From the NCBI RefSeq assembly GCF_003425685.1, contig NZ_QJKM01000014.1, positions 151,254 to 215,253 of the forward strand: a stretch of DNA of 64,000 nucleotides, read 5' to 3'. This DNA comes from Rhizobium terrae (lineage in GTDB: Bacteria; Pseudomonadota; Alphaproteobacteria; Rhizobiales; Rhizobiaceae). Positions 37,384-46,395 of this stretch are shown piece after piece. The first letter of the stretch is position 1. The number at the start of each line of letters is the position of its first letter. A program made the translations under genes and the position numbers. Under the pieces are notes generated by a model that worked only from the letters and a program-made list of their open reading frames with translations, was not told the DNA's origin and made no database searches.

Positions 37384-37785
37384 TTAATCTTTCAACCCGG
37401 CGGCCTCGAACGGGCTTGGGTCGCGAGTGGCGATTGCAAGGCCATTCGCTGCTGCTATGGCGGCAATGTAGCCATCAGCGGTGCCGATCGCTTTCCCAGA
37501 TACTCGCGCGCGAGTCATCGGTTCCGAATAAAATCGTAAAGTCGCCAGATTGAAGGATAGTATACGCTCGGAAAAGTGAGGCAGCACTTCAGCCTCAATG
37601 CGGTTGCGGAGAATAGTTTGCCGTTTCCCCGCGGGCAAAGCAGCGATGCCGAAGCGAAGCTCAACAATCGTTATTATCGAAAGGAACAGCGTCTCAATGG
37701 CTTGGGCGTCCAACCAGGCGACTACTGCGTCATCTGGAATCGGTTTCCACGGCTCGGATATAACGTTGGTGTTCAGCAAGATCAT
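37384..37785 (-). pseudogene. VapC/FitB-type PIN-domain toxin, probably inactivated
   Basis: The 133-residue frame is a PIN-domain ribonuclease toxin of the VapC/FitB type. Three acidic positions are present (Glu42 in IVELRFG, Asp104 in TADGYIA, Asp122 in TRDPSPF) but the first catalytic Asp is Asn5 (MILLNTNVISEPW). The end is also altered: the frame stops at GLKD, while the next frame reads INPWSR and stop, the usual C-terminus of this family, implying loss of two bases. The gene overlaps the antitoxin remnant by four bases (ATGA). The Asn5 change plus the shifted end suggest a dead toxin. A 299-base stretch to its left, up to the IS element, shows nothing I recognise. Confidence 0.75.
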
Positions 37786-37933
37786 TCAAAGGTGATCGGT
37801 TCAGCAGGTGTCTTGTCGCGACTTTTCTGCAGGGCTTCAACGTCGCTGTCGGGAAGCTCAGCGTCGCGACCAATAGCCCGCCAGTAAAGAGCCGAGCTTA
37901 ACCCGTTCAGGGGGACATGGTCTGGCTGTTCAT
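37782..37933 (-). pseudogene. Small antitoxin gene with a frameshift in a C-run
   Basis: The ATG at 37933 reads MNSQTMSP and hits a stop right after a run of five C (TGTCCCCCTGA). Adding one C restores a 50-codon frame that continues LNGLSSALYWRAIGRD and ends AEPITFE with its stop overlapping the toxin start (ATGA). That overlap, size and place match type II antitoxins. It is too short for usual gene finders. A sequencing error in the homopolymer is the alternative. Confidence 0.55.
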
Positions 37934-38093
37934 AGCGCTCACTTATCCATCAGCCGTTAAGCCACCAACACCGTGGCAACGCTCCCGCCGCTTCAAAACC
38001 TTGTCGGCACCTGCAGATCCGTCGGAATGTCATACCGAGCAGGTCGAGGTCAAATGCACGCCAACTTTCGAGACGACACGAAGCAATTTAAGG

Positions 38094-38942
38094 TCATTGT
38101 AATGAAGCGGTCCGGTCCAAAAACGTCCTAATCGCCGCAATAACAATGGCATTTGCCTCGGCATGGACCGCATGGTTCGCCCCCGGCACTTCGAGAAGCT
38201 CGCCCTTGGGGATTCGCTCGGCGATCAGCCGGGAATGGTTGGGAGGGCAGATCCAGTCTTCCGCCCCGCAGATAACCAGCGTCGGCACAGGGATGTCCTC
38301 GAGGCGATCGCGGAGATCGTAGAGCCGTTCCTTGAAGAGCGCGTTGTGGGTTTCGGCATGCAAGTGCATGGTGCGGGTCCGTTCCAGCGCAGCATCCGGA
38401 TCGAACTTCTCATAATAGAGCGGCTGCAGGGCAAGCCAGATGAGACGAAGCTCCGTGTCGTCCTTCACCTTGTCGGAAAACATCTTGTCGAGCATCGACA
38501 GCGAGGCGCTTGTCGCCTTGTGGAGGCGTTCCTTGAACACCACCATCGCGTCGTCCTCGTGATGATAGCTCGCCGTCGTGCCGCGCAGGATCAGCCGGGA
38601 AAGGTTGTGCCCATACTTGACTGCATAGGTCAACGCGATCATGCCGCCGAAAGAGCCTCCTTGCAGGATGATTTTGCGGCCGCCGCAGAGATTCACGCGA
38701 AAGGCTTCGACGTCGTCCGCCAATTGCTCGAACGTATAGGGCGGCGTCAGACTGGTCTCGCCGCATCCGCGCTGGTCGTAGGCAATCAGGCGATACTTGT
38801 CCGACAGCGGCTTGTAGGCGTTGAATTCGCCGCGCCGATCGCCGATGCCGCGTCCGCCATGAAGCGCGATGATGGTTTCCGCATCCGGATCCCCGATATC
38901 GTCGTAAACGAAGGTGGCGTTGTTCAGGGTCACTGTCGGCAT
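38094..38942 (-). CDS. Proline-iminopeptidase-like alpha/beta hydrolase
   Basis: The ATG at 38942 is preceded by GAGGACAATC and gives 282 residues. Motifs: HGGRGIGD (the HGGxG oxyanion motif of prolyl iminopeptidases), nucleophile GGSFGGMIAL, acid in CGAEDWICPP and catalytic His in PGANHAVHAE. The family removes N-terminal residues from small peptides or hydrolyses amides and esters. It is the last gene of the peptide-transport operon, after a hairpin, so it probably acts in the cytoplasm on the imported compound. The longer upstream frame only overlaps the binding-protein gene. Confidence 0.85.
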   Translation of the reverse strand: MPTVTLNNATFVYDDIGDPDAETIIALHGGRGIGDRRGEFNAYKPLSDKYRLIAYDQRGCGETSLTPPYTFEQLADDVEAFRVNLCGGRKIILQGGSFGGMIALTYAVKYGHNLSRLILRGTTASYHHEDDAMVVFKERLHKATSASLSMLDKMFSDKVKDDTELRLIWLALQPLYYEKFDPDAALERTRTMHLHAETHNALFKERLYDLRDRLEDIPVPTLVICGAEDWICPPNHSRLIAERIPKGELLEVPGANHAVHAEANAIVIAAIRTFLDRTASLQ

Positions 38943-38968
38943 GATTGTCCTCGATCTGGCTGGAGGGC

Positions 38969-38995
38969 ATCCCGCGCCCCATCCGAGCGCGGGAT
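38969..38995 (-). other. Perfect hairpin between binding-protein and hydrolase genes
   Basis: ATCCCGCGC pairs with GCGCGGGAT across a nine-base loop, just after the binding-protein stop. No U-tract follows on the minus strand, so it may protect the upstream mRNA end or attenuate the hydrolase. Confidence 0.55.
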
Positions 38996-39004
38996 TCGGG
39001 ATCA

Positions 39005-40507
39005 TCAATTGGCAGGCTTCATGTCGAAGGCACGGACCCAATCGTCGCCGCGCGGCGTCCAAGTGATGCGCTTGGAAAGCCCGAAGGTCGCCGGCTGCGT
39101 GTAGAGGAAAAGCGCGGGCGCTTCGTCGCACATCACCTCGGTCGCCTTCTTGTAGGCCTCCTGGCGTTTGGACTTGTCCATGGTCGAACGGCCGTCCGCC
39201 AGCGCCTTGCCGAAATCGGCATTGTCCCAATAAGCGTAGATGTTGCCCGGCGCGAAAAGGGTCAGGAGACCGTCGGCGTCGATCGTCGGCCAGGCCTGGC
39301 TGAGCAGGCTCAAGGGGGCAAGGTCCTTCGTCTTCAGGTATTTATCCATGTAGGCGCTGAACTGCATCTCGACGATCTTTGTCTTGACGCCGATCTCCTC
39401 GAGTTGGCTCGCGACGGCCTGCACCACCTCCCCGCCATTGAGATAGGTTCCGCTCGGAACGTCGAACTCGATCGGTTCGGAAGGGGCGCCGCCCGCCTGC
39501 TCCAGCAGTTCGGCGGCCTTGTCCGGATCATAGGGATAAGGTTTCAGGTCCGGGTTGAAGCCGAAATAGGTCTTCGACATCACCTCGCAGCGGGCGATCT
39601 CGGCCTGGTCGTTGAAGATGGCCTTGACGATGCCTTCCTTGTCGACGGCGTAGTTGAGCGCCTGCCGGAACAGCTTGTTGTTGAGCGGCGGCTTCGTCGT
39701 GTTGAACTTGATGAACACAGTGCGCGTGCTCGGCACGGCGCCGGCCTGGGCGCCGCCATTGTCCTTGATGCGCTGGATTTCGGTGGTGGGGATCGAATTC
39801 ACGAAATCGACTTCACCGGCGAGAAGGGCCGCGACGCGGCTCGCCGGTTCCGGGATAACGCGGATGATAACCCGATCGAAATCAGGCTTCCCGCCCCAAT
39901 ATTGCGGATTGGCATCGAGCGTGAAGCTTTCGCCCGGCTTGACCGAACTGAGCACATAAGGGCCCCCCGACGCCGTCTCGGTTGCCGGTTTGTGCTCTGC
40001 CACCCATTTCGGCGGGAGAAGGAAGAACATCGAGAGCTGCTCGATCATCGCGGGATAGGGCGCGCTCGTCTTGATCTCGAGCTCGGTCGGACTGACGACC
40101 TTGACGTCCGAGATCAGCGTGAACCAGGCCTTGATACGGGCGTTGAGCGCCGGATCCCGCACGCGGTCGAAATTCCACTTCACCGCTTCCGCGTCGATCT
40201 TCTCACCGTCATTGAACGTCGCGTCCGACCGCAGCGTGATCCGCCAGGTCAGATCGTCGACGCTCTTCCATTCGGTGGCCAGCCACGGCACGATCTTCAT
40301 GTCGGGGGCTCGCAGCACCAGCGACGGATAGATATGGCTGAGCAGGCTGAGATCGGTGCCGACCGATGCCGTCATGTGCGGATCGAAAGTGTTGATCGTA
40401 TTGGTGATGCCGATCGTCAGCGTCTTGCCCTCGGCCAGCGCCGTGGTCGACATCAGGGCGCTCAATGAAACGGCGGCGACCGCCGTAGATATCAGTTTCC
40501 TGTTCAT
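39005..40507 (-). CDS. Peptide/opine-type ABC transporter substrate-binding protein (SBP_bac_5)
   Basis: The 500-residue protein has a signal peptide (ISTAVAAVSLSALMSTTALA) and the SBP_bac_5 layout (INTFDPHMTASVGT at the start, WRITLRSDATFNDGEKIDAEAV near residue 85, ALNYAVDKEGIV near 290). It is the periplasmic binder for the DppBCDF-like importer encoded in the same run, though it is separated from those genes by the enzymes, so the whole run is likely one operon. Family members bind di- and oligopeptides, but also opines, glutathione or nickel chelates; the ligand is not predictable from sequence. ATG 40507 has GAAGGAGACGGAAC in front. Confidence 0.9.
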   Translation of the reverse strand: MNRKLISTAVAAVSLSALMSTTALAEGKTLTIGITNTINTFDPHMTASVGTDLSLLSHIYPSLVLRAPDMKIVPWLATEWKSVDDLTWRITLRSDATFNDGEKIDAEAVKWNFDRVRDPALNARIKAWFTLISDVKVVSPTELEIKTSAPYPAMIEQLSMFFLLPPKWVAEHKPATETASGGPYVLSSVKPGESFTLDANPQYWGGKPDFDRVIIRVIPEPASRVAALLAGEVDFVNSIPTTEIQRIKDNGGAQAGAVPSTRTVFIKFNTTKPPLNNKLFRQALNYAVDKEGIVKAIFNDQAEIARCEVMSKTYFGFNPDLKPYPYDPDKAAELLEQAGGAPSEPIEFDVPSGTYLNGGEVVQAVASQLEEIGVKTKIVEMQFSAYMDKYLKTKDLAPLSLLSQAWPTIDADGLLTLFAPGNIYAYWDNADFGKALADGRSTMDKSKRQEAYKKATEVMCDEAPALFLYTQPATFGLSKRITWTPRGDDWVRAFDMKPAN

Positions 40508-40582
40508 GTTCCGTCTCCTTCTGGTTTGAGAATATTATTGTTTTTCATGCTGTTATGCTTGCCTGCAAGGAACGGACTTCCT

Positions 40583-41725
40583 CTATCGCGTATCCTTGAG
40601 AATAATCGGATCGAACTTTCCGGTATCGAGGAAGGTCTCGATCATCTGCCTATGGGGTTCGATGTCGATGCCGTTCTCCTTCAGCCAGTCGGGGTTGTAG
40701 TAGGTGGAGGTGTAGCGGTCGCCACTGTCGCAGATCAGCGAGACCAGTGAGCCTTCCTCGCCTGCCGCCATCATGCAGCCGGCGATCCAGCATAGCCCGA
40801 AGAAATTGGTGCCGGTCGAACCGCCGACCCGCCGGAACAGCCGCTCCGACAGGACGTGCATGGCTGCAACCGACGCCGCATCCGGGATCTTGATCATGTG
40901 GTCGATGACGCCCGGAATAAAGGACGGTTCGACCCGCGGCCGTCCGACCCCCTCGATGCGCGAGGGCCTCTCGCAGGTGACGTTCACGTCGCCGGAGCAA
41001 TACGCATCGTAGAAAGCGGAATATTCGACATCCACGACGCAGAGCCTCGTCGGGAAATTCCGGTAGCGGATATAGCGTCCGATCGTCGCCGAAGTGCCGC
41101 CGGTGCCGGCGCTCATCACCACCCAGGCCGGATGCGGATGGCGCTCAGCCTGCATCTGCTCGAAAATACTCTCGGCGATGTTGTTGTTGCCGCGCCAGTC
41201 GGTCGCCCGCTCCGCGTAGGTGAACTGGTCGAGATAGTAGCCCCCTGCCTCCTCGGCCAAGCGCTGGGCGACATGATAGAGCTCGCCGGGGCTTTCGACG
41301 AAATGACAGCGCCCGCCGAAGCGCTCGATCGCCTCGATCTTCTGGCGGCTGGTCGAGCGCGGCATCACCGCGATGAATGGCAGTTCCAAAAGATGGGCAA
41401 AATAAGCTTCACTGACCGCGGTCGAGCCGGATGAAGCTTCCACCAGGGTCGTACCCTTCCGGATCCGACCATTGCAGATGCCGTAGAGGAAGAGCGAGCG
41501 TGCCAGCCGGTGTTTCAGGCTGCCGGTAGGATGAGTCGATTCGTCCTTCAGGTAGATCGAGATGCCCTTCAACCCCTTGAAGACCGGGTTGACCAGATGG
41601 GTGTCAGCCGAGCGGCGGCCGTCGCCCTGCAAGATACCGATCGCTTGCCGCGCCCAGTCGCGATCCTCGCTTTCGTGCAGCCGCATCACCGGCGGGCAGG
41701 ACGGGGAGGATTGGGTGCCCGACAT
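40583..41725 (-). CDS. PLP-dependent cysteine synthase/desulfhydrase-like enzyme
   Basis: The 380-residue protein is a fold-type II PLP enzyme related to cysteine synthase and to Cds1-type L-cysteine desulfhydrases. The PLP lysine is in HPTGSLKHRLA, the substrate loop is VEASSGSTAVSEA, and the phosphate-binding loop is SAGTGGTSATIG. It makes or breaks a C-S bond at the beta-carbon of an alanyl moiety; the desulfhydrase direction would give sulfide (or a thiol), pyruvate and ammonia by way of 2-aminoacrylate. The RidA gene lies three bases upstream, which fits that direction because RidA removes 2-aminoacrylate. Direction and substrate are inference. Confidence 0.8.
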   Translation of the reverse strand: MSGTQSSPSCPPVMRLHESEDRDWARQAIGILQGDGRRSADTHLVNPVFKGLKGISIYLKDESTHPTGSLKHRLARSLFLYGICNGRIRKGTTLVEASSGSTAVSEAYFAHLLELPFIAVMPRSTSRQKIEAIERFGGRCHFVESPGELYHVAQRLAEEAGGYYLDQFTYAERATDWRGNNNIAESIFEQMQAERHPHPAWVVMSAGTGGTSATIGRYIRYRNFPTRLCVVDVEYSAFYDAYCSGDVNVTCERPSRIEGVGRPRVEPSFIPGVIDHMIKIPDAASVAAMHVLSERLFRRVGGSTGTNFFGLCWIAGCMMAAGEEGSLVSLICDSGDRYTSTYYNPDWLKENGIDIEPHRQMIETFLDTGKFDPIILKDTR

Positions 41726-41728
41726 GGG

Positions 41729-42115
41729 TCAGGCCTTTGCAGGAATAGCGATGACGGCCTCGACCTCGACCTTGGCGTCCTTGGGCAGGGCGGAGACCTC
41801 GAAGGTCGCACGCGCCGGATAGGGCGCGGAAAACACCGCGCCATAGGCCTCGTTGATCGCCGCAAATCCGGAAAGGTCGGTCAGCAGGATCGTGGTCTTG
41901 ATCGTCTTCGACAAATCGGTGCCGGCCGCTTCGGCAATCGCGGCGATGTTCTTCAGGCACTGCTTCATCTGCTCGACGGCATCGTCGGAACTGAAATTGC
42001 CGGTCGATGGATTGATCGGAAGCTGCCCCGAGACGAACAGCAGATCTCCATGCCGGACAGCCTGCGAATAGGGTCCGATCGCGGCTGGAGCATTTTCGGT
42101 CGATATGGCGTTCAT
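41729..42115 (-). CDS. RidA/YjgF-family enamine/imine deaminase
   Basis: The ATG at 42115 follows AACAAGGAGAACATC and gives 128 residues, the normal RidA length; an upstream start would only add a leader. RidA proteins hydrolyse reactive enamines or imines such as 2-aminoacrylate released by PLP enzymes. Typical features are AIGPYSQAVRHGDLLFVSGQ at the start, the middle FAAINEAYGAVF and the conserved Arg in YPARATFEV that binds the substrate carboxylate. It is three bases from the PLP enzyme gene, so the pair probably works in sequence. Confidence 0.92.
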   Translation of the reverse strand: MNAISTENAPAAIGPYSQAVRHGDLLFVSGQLPINPSTGNFSSDDAVEQMKQCLKNIAAIAEAAGTDLSKTIKTTILLTDLSGFAAINEAYGAVFSAPYPARATFEVSALPKDAKVEVEAVIAIPAKA

Positions 42116-42134
42116 GATGTTCTCCTTGTTCATG

Positions 42135-42713
42135 TTATCGGTCGTCAACCGGTGTGGAGTGGCCAAGCGTGTGCATCAGACGGTTCGCCCAGCCGAAGAT
42201 TGCGGCGGAATGGATGAGGTCGACGATCTCGGCTTTCGAAAGACCATGGTCGCGCAGCGCCTGCACCTGATCCCTGCCGACATGCGAGGGCGTCTGCGAC
42301 AGCGTCCTGCAGAAATCGACTATCGCCTGGATCTTCGGCTCGAATGGGCCATCGAGACCGCGCACGTAGATTTCCTCGACCACGTTGGAGCGGCCGGAAA
42401 GCTCCACGTAGCGGCGCGCGTGGACGGAGGCGCAATAGACGCAGCGGTTGACCGCGGAAGCGACGAGCGCGCCGAGTTCCCGTTCGGCCCGGTCGAGTCC
42501 TCCCTTGGCATACATTATGGCATTGAAGAGCTTCGTCCGTGCCACATAGGATTCCGGGTCGTGCGCGAGCGTGCGCACGTAGGGCGACACCTTGGTGTTG
42601 GAAGGGGTCACCTGCATGGCCGCAAGCTGCTCCTCCGTGGCGGTCGCCACATCGACCGGCTCGATATAGGGCGCCCAGGCGAGCGCCTTGACCTTGAAAC
42701 GCGACGCACTCAT
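42135..42713 (-). CDS. AhpD-like carboxymuconolactone-decarboxylase-fold peroxidase-related protein (Avi_7169-like)
   Basis: The 192-residue protein has the CMD/AhpD fold with the redox motif CVYCASVHARR (CxxC plus His), as in alkylhydroperoxidase AhpD. From memory it belongs to the alkylhydroperoxidase-domain family named after Agrobacterium vitis Avi_7169, which is found next to the Avi_7170-type gene and a peptide-like ABC importer, as here. It overlaps the next CMD gene by four bases. It may reduce a peroxide or sulfenic intermediate of the pathway; the true reaction is not known. Confidence 0.8.
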   Translation of the reverse strand: MSASRFKVKALAWAPYIEPVDVATATEEQLAAMQVTPSNTKVSPYVRTLAHDPESYVARTKLFNAIMYAKGGLDRAERELGALVASAVNRCVYCASVHARRYVELSGRSNVVEEIYVRGLDGPFEPKIQAIVDFCRTLSQTPSHVGRDQVQALRDHGLSKAEIVDLIHSAAIFGWANRLMHTLGHSTPVDDR

Positions 42714-43201
42714 GCCACCAGCTCCAATGCTTCCAGGCCGACGATCACGCGCGCCTCGAAATTGACGAAGGCGATCAGTTCCGAGAGCGCGATGATCTGC
42801 GGGTTGGAAAGTCCGGCGACTGCGAGGCGCTCGATGTCGGCGCTGGTGTTGTCACGTGGCGTCCTGGTGACGAGGTCGGCATGGCGGACAAGCGCCTGCG
42901 TGAAGATGTCCTCATCCGCCGGAAGCTCGGCGGCGGAGCCGATCGCCGCCAGAGTCTCGTTGCTGCCGGCTTCCTCCAGCATCAAGTCATAGGCCCGCGC
43001 CAGATCGTTCCGGCCGATCAGCCGCGCCATGCGGGCGGCGAGTGCCGCGCGCATGGCGTGGCCGATGCCGAATCCGTGGCCGGGCTCCAGCACCGTCTGA
43101 CGGCACAGTTCCGTCCCCTCCACATAGTCCGGCCGCTCGCGGCGGATCCGGTAGAGTTCGGAATCCGGCTTTATCCCCGACAGGATATCAATCTGATCCA
43201 T
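42710..43201 (-). CDS. CMD-domain protein without CxxC (Avi_7170-like)
   Basis: The 163-residue protein (ATG 43201, GAGG nine bases upstream; an ATG at 43216 overlaps the previous gene) is a second CMD-fold protein that lacks the CxxC redox pair. It resembles the family named after Avi_7170 that always partners the CxxC-bearing protein, so a two-subunit complex is likely. Recognisable parts are the opening DQIDILSGIKPDSELYRIR and ERLAVAGLSNPQIIALSELI near residue 140. Function is unknown. Confidence 0.75.
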   Translation of the reverse strand: MDQIDILSGIKPDSELYRIRRERPDYVEGTELCRQTVLEPGHGFGIGHAMRAALAARMARLIGRNDLARAYDLMLEEAGSNETLAAIGSAAELPADEDIFTQALVRHADLVTRTPRDNTSADIERLAVAGLSNPQIIALSELIAFVNFEARVIVGLEALELVA

Positions 43202-43205
43202 GCAT

Positions 43206-45473
43206 TCAGTCCTCATGTTGTTCCGGTCCCGATCCGCGCCATGCGCGGATCGAAACTAGGCAGGAATTCGGTGCGGTCGCCTGAGACAGGCGGGAAGCGG
43301 CCGTGATCGGCGTCAGCGTATTCGGATTGCCGCCATGATCGATCCCGTCGCCGTCCGGGTGAAACCAGCCGCCGGTCGGCAGGACGGCGACGCCCGGCAT
43401 CAGGCCCGCGTCGATCGTCACGGCTGCGATCGTGCGGCCCCGGTCGTTGTAGAGTTCGCAAAGATCGCCATCCCCGACGGCGAGCCCCTTTGCATCCCCG
43501 GCACTCAGCATGAACCGTTCGCAACCCTTCAGCTTAGCGCTTTGGCTGGCGGGGCCGTATTCAAGCTGTCCATGCAGACGGTGCGCGGGCTGCGGCGAAA
43601 GAAGATGGAACCGGTGTTGCGACGCAAGCGGGGCGCCGAGCCATTCCTCCGGCTCCCTCCAGGCAGGATGCGAACCGATATCGGGATAGCCGAATTCGCC
43701 GATCGTGCTGGAGGTAATCTCGATCCGACCGCTCGGCGTCTTCAGCGGCGAGCGGTCGGGGTTGTTTCGGAAGCGGCGGAAATGATCGGCGGGCGCCGGC
43801 GCGTCCTCCCCTTCGTCAAGGATCGCAAAGCCCCGCGAGCGGAAGGCCTGGAAGTCGGGCAGTTCGGGATAGCGCTGACGGTAACCTTCATAGATATGAG
43901 CCAGCCAGTCGTCGACGCAGCGGTTTTCATCAAACGCTTCGCGGCAACCGAGCCTATCGGCGATCAGACAGTAGGCCTCATGATCGGCGAGCACCCCTTC
44001 CGGCGGTTCCATGACGCGCCGGCTGTAGACCAGCCAATTATCGCGCGATGAGGCCGCGACGTCGTCCCGCTCAAATGGAAAGGCCGAAGGAAGCACGATG
44101 TCCGCCATCTTCGCGGTGGCGGTCCACATGTTCTCGGTGACGATCACCGTTTCCGGGCGCCGGAAGACTTCGACAAGACGATTGAGGTCCTGATGGTGAT
44201 GGAAAGGATTGCCGCCGGCCCACCAGACAAGCCGGATATCGGGCAGTTCGAGGGTCTGGCCATCATACTCGATCCGCCCGCCCGGGTTTTCAAGAAGCTC
44301 GGTTATGCGCGCGACGGGGATGAAATGACGAACAGGATTCATTCCCTGCTCGAACGCCGGCCCCTTCAGCCGGCGTACCGGCTGGCCGACGGCATTGACA
44401 GCGGTCAGGCCGAAGGCAAAACCGCAGCCCTTCCTCCCCACATGGCCAGCCATGGAGGCAAGCGCAATCGCCGTCCAGAACGGCTGCTCGCCGAAACGGG
44501 CACGCTGCAGCGCCCAGGCGACGTTGATCAGGCTGCGATGGTCGTGCAGGTCTTCGGCAATTCCGATGATCGTCTCGGCCGGCACGCCGGAGATCGCCGA
44601 CGCCCAGGCGGCGTCCTTGGCAATGCCGTCCGTCTCCCCGATCAGGTAGCTTTCGAACTCTCCGAAGCCCGTGGTGCAGTGATTGAGGAACTCGTAATCG
44701 AACAATCCCTCGGTCAACAGCCTGTGGCACATGCCGAGCATGACAGCCGCGTCCGTGTTCGGACGGATCGAGACGTGCCGAACATTCTGGCCCAGGGGCG
44801 CATCACCCGCCGCCGGGCTGAAAACGACGATCCGAACGCCCCTTTCCTGGCAGCGCCGCAGCCATTCGACCGAGCGATGGCTACCGGTGCCGCCCGCCTC
44901 GACCTGCGCATTGGTCAGCCGGAAGCCGCCGAACCCGACGAGCAGTTCACAATTCTCCGCAATGTCGCTCCAGGACGGCGCCGTATCACAGGCGTCCTTG
45001 TAGTCCCTCCCCAAGATATGCGGCAGCAGCACGCCGGCCGCGCCGTAGGAATAGCTGTTGACCGAGGAGGTGAAGCCGCCGGCGAGGTTGAGAAGCCGCT
45101 TGAGCTGGCTTTGCGCATGATGGAACCGGCCGGCACTTGCCCAACCGTAGGAGCCACCGAAGATCGCCTGGTTCCCGTGGGTGGAGCGGACACGCCGCAA
45201 TTCATCGGCAATCAGGCCTGCGACCGCGTCCCAGCCCACCGCGACGAATTCCTCCCTGCCCCGACCGACGCCCGTGCCGGCCAACGGTCCATTTTCCAAC
45301 CAGGAGCGCCGCACCATGGGCACACGGATGCGCTCGCGATGATCGGCAAGATCCAGATAGCCAAGCCCTATTTCCGAAGGATCGGGATCATACCGGAAAG
45401 GCAGGAGCCGCGGTTTCCCGTTCGCGTCAAAGCCGACCTCATAGATCCCGAAATGAGTCGCGAACAGGTGCAT
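43206..45473 (-). CDS. Molybdopterin-dependent reductase of the BisC/TorZ (biotin/Met sulfoxide reductase) type
   Basis: The ATG at 45473 has a strong ribosome binding site (GGGAGG) and gives 755 residues, normal for the DMSO-reductase family. There is no signal peptide and no N-terminal iron-sulfur motif, which fits cytoplasmic BisC rather than TorA/NapA. The start (HLFATHFGIYEV) and the likely molybdenum ligand Ser in VNSYSYGAAGVLLPHI agree with the Ser-ligated sulfoxide/N-oxide reductases. The C-terminal cofactor domain is present (RFHLLSPQPAHRLHGQ and later LYNDRGRTIAAV). It should reduce a sulfoxide or N-oxide inside the cell. The start overlaps the ATPase gene by 35 bases. Confidence 0.9.
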   Translation of the reverse strand: MHLFATHFGIYEVGFDANGKPRLLPFRYDPDPSEIGLGYLDLADHRERIRVPMVRRSWLENGPLAGTGVGRGREEFVAVGWDAVAGLIADELRRVRSTHGNQAIFGGSYGWASAGRFHHAQSQLKRLLNLAGGFTSSVNSYSYGAAGVLLPHILGRDYKDACDTAPSWSDIAENCELLVGFGGFRLTNAQVEAGGTGSHRSVEWLRRCQERGVRIVVFSPAAGDAPLGQNVRHVSIRPNTDAAVMLGMCHRLLTEGLFDYEFLNHCTTGFGEFESYLIGETDGIAKDAAWASAISGVPAETIIGIAEDLHDHRSLINVAWALQRARFGEQPFWTAIALASMAGHVGRKGCGFAFGLTAVNAVGQPVRRLKGPAFEQGMNPVRHFIPVARITELLENPGGRIEYDGQTLELPDIRLVWWAGGNPFHHHQDLNRLVEVFRRPETVIVTENMWTATAKMADIVLPSAFPFERDDVAASSRDNWLVYSRRVMEPPEGVLADHEAYCLIADRLGCREAFDENRCVDDWLAHIYEGYRQRYPELPDFQAFRSRGFAILDEGEDAPAPADHFRRFRNNPDRSPLKTPSGRIEITSSTIGEFGYPDIGSHPAWREPEEWLGAPLASQHRFHLLSPQPAHRLHGQLEYGPASQSAKLKGCERFMLSAGDAKGLAVGDGDLCELYNDRGRTIAAVTIDAGLMPGVAVLPTGGWFHPDGDGIDHGGNPNTLTPITAASRLSQATAPNSCLVSIRAWRGSGPEQHED

Positions 45474-46395
45474 GGCGCTGACCTCCCAGGACGAAGTGCC
45501 GATCCCCGACCGCCCGTAACAAGGCTTCCTCGGGCGGCAGGTTGGCATTGACATCAAAAGCGATAGGCTGGCGGTTGCGCTCGATATCCGGGTCGGGAAC
45601 CGGGATTGCCGAAAGGAGCGCCTTGGTATAGGGATGCTGCGGATTCTCGAAGATCGCCTCGCAGGGACCGATCTCGACGATACGGCCGCGCAGCATCACC
45701 GCGACCCGATGGCAGAGGTAACGGATCATCGACAGGTCGTGGGCAATGAAGAGGTAGGTCAGCCCCAGCTCGTCCTGCAGATCCTGGAACAGGTTGACGA
45801 TCTGCGCCTGGATTGAGACGTCGAGCGCGGTGATCGGCTCGTCCGCGACGATAAACGCCGGATTGAGCGCAATCGCCCGGGCGATGTTGACGCGCTGCCT
45901 CTGTCCGCCGGAAAACTCGTGCGGATAGCGCTTCATGAACGAGGGGTCGAGACCGACCTTCTTGAAGAGCGAAGCGACCCGGTCCTGCCGCTCCGACCGC
46001 GCCCCGGCAAGCCCGTGCACATCGAGCGGTTCGGCGACGAATTCCCCGACCGTCATGCGCGGATTGAGCGAGGCATAGGGATCCTGGAAGATGATCTGCA
46101 TGTCGCGCCGGTAGGGCTTGAGCATCGCCTTGGAAAGACCGGTGATGTTCTTGTTCCTGAAGAGAATGTCGCCGCTTGTCGGTGCCTCGAGCTGAAGCAG
46201 CACGCGCCCGGTCGTGCTCTTGCCCGAGCCGGATTCGCCAACGAGACCGAGCGTCTCGCCACTCGCAATGTCGAAGCTGACATTGTTGACGGCCTTGAGC
46301 GCAACAGTCCGGGACCCAAACAGCCTGCCTTCGCCACCATAGGTTTTGCAAAGCCGGTTGACGGAAACGAGAGGGCTGGCGTGAAGCTTGGTCAT
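45439..46395 (-). CDS. Peptide ABC transporter ATP-binding protein (OppF/DppF-like)
   Basis: ATG 46395 overlaps the previous stop (ATGA) and gives 318 residues. Walker A is GESGSGKST, the signature is FSGGQRQR, Walker B is AFIVADEPITALD and the H-loop IAHDLS. The C-terminal oligopeptide-transporter segment (HPYTKALLSAIPVPDP) is present. It forms the ATPase pair with the DppD-like protein. The gene's 3' end runs under the start of the molybdoenzyme gene. Confidence 0.92.
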   Translation of the reverse strand: MTKLHASPLVSVNRLCKTYGGEGRLFGSRTVALKAVNNVSFDIASGETLGLVGESGSGKSTTGRVLLQLEAPTSGDILFRNKNITGLSKAMLKPYRRDMQIIFQDPYASLNPRMTVGEFVAEPLDVHGLAGARSERQDRVASLFKKVGLDPSFMKRYPHEFSGGQRQRVNIARAIALNPAFIVADEPITALDVSIQAQIVNLFQDLQDELGLTYLFIAHDLSMIRYLCHRVAVMLRGRIVEIGPCEAIFENPQHPYTKALLSAIPVPDPDIERNRQPIAFDVNANLPPEEALLRAVGDRHFVLGGQRHAPVRDSFRDL

